Shown in pieces: positions 61,917 through 64,000 of a stretch of DNA of 64,000 nucleotides (the stretch's first letter is position 1; every line of letters starts with the position of its first letter). Location: assembly GCF_903819335.1 (NCBI RefSeq), contig NZ_CAIJDE010000029.1:163219-227218 (forward strand), read 5' to 3'. The notes below the pieces were generated by a model. It searched no databases. It saw nothing but the letters and a program-made list of their open reading frames with translations, and was not told the DNA's origin. The DNA is from Flavobacterium panici (GTDB taxonomy: Bacteria; Bacteroidota; Bacteroidia; Flavobacteriales; Flavobacteriaceae). The position numbers and the translations under genes were made by a program.

Positions 61917-64000
61917 ATGTTTACAGACGAACAAATTAAATCGTTTAGATGGTATTTACTAGTAACTTTTTTACTGGCAACTATCATGATGAGTGCACAG
62001 GAGAGAAAAGTTACAGGAAAAGTAACTTCGAGCGAAGATTTACTCGGTTTACCTGGTGCTAATGTCTATATCAAGAATTCTTCTGTTGGAGCTACTACAG
62101 ATATGGATGGAAATTATACCGTTTTTGTTTCTGAAAAAAATGCTGTTTTAGTATTCAATTTCGTAGGATACCAAAGTGTTGAAATTCCGGTTGGAAACAA
62201 AACTGCCATCAATGTAAGTTTAAAACCAGACACTAAAAATCTTGAAGAAGTAATTGTTGTGGGTTATGGAACCCGTAAAAAGAGCGACATTACAGGTTCA
62301 GTATCTTCGGTAACGGCAAAAGAACTGACTGCTTATCCGGTTCTAAGTGCAGAACAAGCTTTACAAGGACGTGCAGCAGGGGTTTCGGTACAAAGTAATA
62401 ATGGTGGTGAACCGGGTGCACCTGTAAAAATCAGGGTTCGTGGCGGAACTTCGATTAATGCGAGTGGAGATGCTCTTGTTGTGGTTGACGGTTTTGCAGG
62501 AGTTTCAATGCCTGCTCCTCAGGATATTGCTTCTATTGAGGTTTTAAAAGATGCTTCGGCAACGGCAATTTACGGATCAAGAGGTTCAAACGGGGTTATT
62601 ATGGTTACGACTAAAAAAGGAAAACCAGGAAAACCGGTAATTGAATTCAGTAACTCTACTTCTATTCAGACTGTAAACAATAAACTTGATTTATTAGATG
62701 CAGATCAGTTTGCGGCCTACAGAAAAAGTTTTACAACACATACACAAGGTCCTGCAAACACTGACTGGCAGGATGTTATTTATCGTGACGGAATGATTTC
62801 GAATACACAATTATCATTTTCAGGCGGATCTGACACTGTGAAATATTATGTTTCCGGAACTTATTTCAACCAAAATGGTGTTGTAATTAATTCAGGAATT
62901 GACAGATATACAATTGTTGCTAATCTTGAAGCTGATTTATCCCCTAAATTTAAAGTGGGCTTAAACACTTTTACAAGTAAACAAAATAAAGACGGAATTG
63001 TGAGCCAGACTGGAGCCGGAGGAACTGGAGCTGCGGGTGTAATTGCATCGGCTTACAGATTTATGCCAGACAAAGGAATTTATAATGAAGACGGAACCTA
63101 TACAACAACAGCGCCAATTGGTGACGATATTGATAATCCGTATGCAACTGCAATGGAAAATATTCTGGAAACAGTTTCTATTGTAAACAGAAACAATTTC
63201 TTTGCACAATACAAAATCACTAAAGATTTAGACTTTAAAACAACTTTAGGTTTAACGGATAACAACTCTCAAACAGGAAGATTTATTCCTTCAACTTTAA
63301 TTGCAGGAAAAAATATTAAAGGAGAAGCTTCTGTAAACAATACCAGATTTTCTTCTTTCTTAACAGAGAATTATTTGACTTTTAAACGTGAAATTATCGA
63401 AAAAGGAGTTTTAACGGTTCTGGGAGGTTATTCATACCAAAAGAACAAAAACGAAAGTTCGTTTGCTGCTTCAAGAGGGTTTTTAACAAATACGAATTCA
63501 TATAGAAATCTTGGTGCAGGAACTGTATTTTTAAAACCAGATTCTAATTTATCTGAAACTGAATTAATCTCTGCTTTCGGAAGGTTGAATTTTGATTACG
63601 ATGATAAGTATTTACTAACATTTACGGCCAGACGAGATGGTTCTTCAAGCTTTAGTAAAAACTACAAATACGGTACTTTCCCTTCTGGAGCAATTGGATG
63701 GAATATTGGGAAAGAAAATTTCTTAAAAGACAGCAAAACTATTTCTAATCTTAAATTAAGAGCGAGTTACGGAGCAACAGGAAATCCTTCAATTGGTGCC
63801 TACTCTACTCTTTCAAGATTCTCTGAAATTTATGATGTGAGCGGTGACGTAATTGTAAATGCGGTTCAATTGACATCTTTGGATAATCCGAATTTGAAAT
63901 GGGAAACTTCATACCAACAAGATTACGGAATTGATTTAGGTTTATTTGATAACAGAATCAGCATTACGGCAGATTACTATAAAACGATCACGAAAGATTT
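61917..64000 (+). CDS. SusC/RagA TonB-linked outer-membrane transporter, partial
   Basis: The first 694 residues of a SusC-like transporter, cut by the window end. The start is the ATG at 61917; the ATG at 61913 is out of frame and stops at once. An N-terminal signal segment (WYLLVTFLLATIMMSAQ) precedes a carboxypeptidase-D-like domain, the TonB-box region (EEVIVVGYGTRKK) and a plug (IRVRGGTSINASGDALVVVDG, SIEVLKDASATAIYGSRG). The barrel then starts. Unlike the SusC at 21895, it has no STN domain, which fits control by the HTCS upstream rather than by a sigma factor. A susD partner should lie beyond the window. Confidence 0.96.
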   Translation, partial: MFTDEQIKSFRWYLLVTFLLATIMMSAQERKVTGKVTSSEDLLGLPGANVYIKNSSVGATTDMDGNYTVFVSEKNAVLVFNFVGYQSVEIPVGNKTAINVSLKPDTKNLEEVIVVGYGTRKKSDITGSVSSVTAKELTAYPVLSAEQALQGRAAGVSVQSNNGGEPGAPVKIRVRGGTSINASGDALVVVDGFAGVSMPAPQDIASIEVLKDASATAIYGSRGSNGVIMVTTKKGKPGKPVIEFSNSTSIQTVNNKLDLLDADQFAAYRKSFTTHTQGPANTDWQDVIYRDGMISNTQLSFSGGSDTVKYYVSGTYFNQNGVVINSGIDRYTIVANLEADLSPKFKVGLNTFTSKQNKDGIVSQTGAGGTGAAGVIASAYRFMPDKGIYNEDGTYTTTAPIGDDIDNPYATAMENILETVSIVNRNNFFAQYKITKDLDFKTTLGLTDNNSQTGRFIPSTLIAGKNIKGEASVNNTRFSSFLTENYLTFKREIIEKGVLTVLGGYSYQKNKNESSFAASRGFLTNTNSYRNLGAGTVFLKPDSNLSETELISAFGRLNFDYDDKYLLTFTARRDGSSSFSKNYKYGTFPSGAIGWNIGKENFLKDSKTISNLKLRASYGATGNPSIGAYSTLSRFSEIYDVSGDVIVNAVQLTSLDNPNLKWETSYQQDYGIDLGLFDNRISITADYYKTITKD

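Noticed and set aside
62961..63209. Minus-strand frame of 82 codons within the susC-like gene
   Set aside because: It is antisense to a clear SusC reading frame and has a biased composition without any family match.

Overview
The window looks like the chromosome of a Flavobacterium-type member of the Bacteroidota. The evidence is AT-rich DNA, SusC/SusD outer-membrane pairs, an ECF sigma/FecR pair, a hybrid two-component (HTCS) regulator, several secreted proteins ending in type IX secretion (T9SS) sorting domains, LytS/LytTR signalling, and repeated TAnnTTTG promoter elements typical of this phylum. The genus assignment is inferred from these families, not from a marker gene; no rRNA, tRNA or CRISPR array was seen.

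Layout. (1) 1-5585, minus strand: a tripartite RND efflux operon (membrane fusion lipoprotein, inner-membrane pump, outer-membrane lipoprotein cut by the window start). (2) 5852-10583, plus: a LytS-type kinase and LytTR regulator pair, a DUF3861 gene, a dienelactone hydrolase, a GlxA-like regulator and an isochorismatase-fold hydrolase. (3) 10600-17200: a redox- and PLP-flavoured cluster with an exported protoglobin, a MocR-type regulator, a MarR regulator with a four-cysteine tail, DUF2024, a CPVC mini-thioredoxin, YggS, an AAA+ ATPase and two exported thioredoxin-fold proteins. Three promoters here share AAACTGGAT-N24-TAnnTTTG, and two of them also share an inverted repeat over the -7 element, which suggests a small regulon. 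(4) 17355-19691: small hypothetical genes. (5) 20119-30465: ECF sigma, anti-sigma, SusC with an STN domain and SusD, next to a phosphoinositide phospholipase C-like protein and a large metallophosphoesterase. (6) 31667-47005: a secreted-enzyme island (metzincin-like protease, GH18, GH64, GH16) with shared binding modules and T9SS tails. Downstream of it lies a membrane-anchored propeller/Y_Y_Y/LuxR regulator. Together these look suited to fungal cell walls (chitin, beta-1,3-glucan, protein). (7) 47575-49761: a HAD phosphatase, a Nudix hydrolase and an NTF2-like exported protein. (8) 49927-64000: a uronate-polysaccharide utilisation locus with DUF4861, a LacI regulator that lacks any ordinary start codon, YhcH, a mannonate oxidoreductase-like SDR, mannonate dehydratase UxuA, a beta-helix lyase-like protein, an HTCS and a SusC cut by the window end. 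A clear promoter and a LacI-like operator lie between the regulator and the uxu operon.

The intergenic DNA is unusually rich in imperfect palindromes of several families, many with copies elsewhere in the window. Some are nested inside one another like Russian dolls. One is flanked by an exact 20-bp direct repeat that duplicates half of a terminator, which looks like a target-site duplication. These elements, the shared promoter architecture and the start-less LacI gene are the most unusual signals here.
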